NCBI GenBank assembly: GCA_002501065.1
Contig: DLRK01000033.1
Coordinates: 1-6,062 of the forward strand
From: Akkermansiaceae bacterium UBA7890
GTDB taxonomy: Bacteria > Verrucomicrobiota > Verrucomicrobiia > Verrucomicrobiales > Akkermansiaceae
Reading direction: 5' to 3'
Length of the DNA stretch: 6,062 bases
Positions 6,062 through 6,062 of the stretch are shown here, in pieces; position 1 is the stretch's first letter, and every line of letters starts with the position of its first letter. Both the position numbers and the translations under genes were made by a program. The notes beneath the pieces are model-generated. The model did not search any database. It saw only the letters and a list, made by a program, of their open reading frames with translations, and had not been told where the DNA came from.

Positions 6062-6062
6062 T

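Noticed and set aside
1..6062. tRNA, rRNA, CRISPR, insertion sequence or phage features
   Set aside because: None seen: nearly all the window is coding for the two exported proteins, there are no spaced repeats, and no transposase or integrase motif appears on either strand.

Overview
The window looks like a piece of a GC-rich chromosome from the Verrucomicrobiota or a related Planctomycetes-type (PVC) bacterium. This is inferred from three things: a PEP-CTERM tail with an Arg cluster, a giant secreted protein combining lamin-tail domains with a CotH-type kinase-like domain, and a C-terminal Asp-rich/EYVIGG region followed by an S-x-D-L-x-x-W segment. All of these are familiar from large exported proteins of that group. 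No database search was possible, so the lineage is a judgement from motifs.

Layout: positions 2-232 hold the 3' end of a plus-strand gene for a PEP-CTERM surface or matrix protein. The 117-base gap (233-349) contains a clear rho-independent terminator (257-295) and a weak candidate promoter (306-335). From 350 to 5998 a single plus-strand gene encodes a 1882-residue exported multidomain protein. The last 64 bases (5999-6062) are non-coding and end in two perfect tandem copies of an 11-bp unit cut by the window edge.

The big protein reads: signal peptide; lamin-tail domain (LTD) 1; beta-sandwich copy A; short divergent LTD2; LTD3, interrupted by beta-sandwich copy B and again by a carbohydrate-binding-like module whose strands appear circularly permuted; Ig-like domain; CotH kinase-like domain; second Ig-like domain; LTD4; and a C-terminal domain with one EF-hand-like loop. 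The terminator separates the two genes, so they are probably independent transcription units that both make exported proteins. A functional link between them (for example kinase and substrate) is possible but not shown.

Points most worth a second look: the twice-interrupted LTD3, the apparently permuted jelly roll, the duplicated beta-sandwich with a cysteine pair in only one copy, a perfect 13-bp-arm palindrome inside the coding region, and the tandem repeat at the right edge. I see no phage, CRISPR, transposon or RNA gene, and no clear evidence of a wholly new system.
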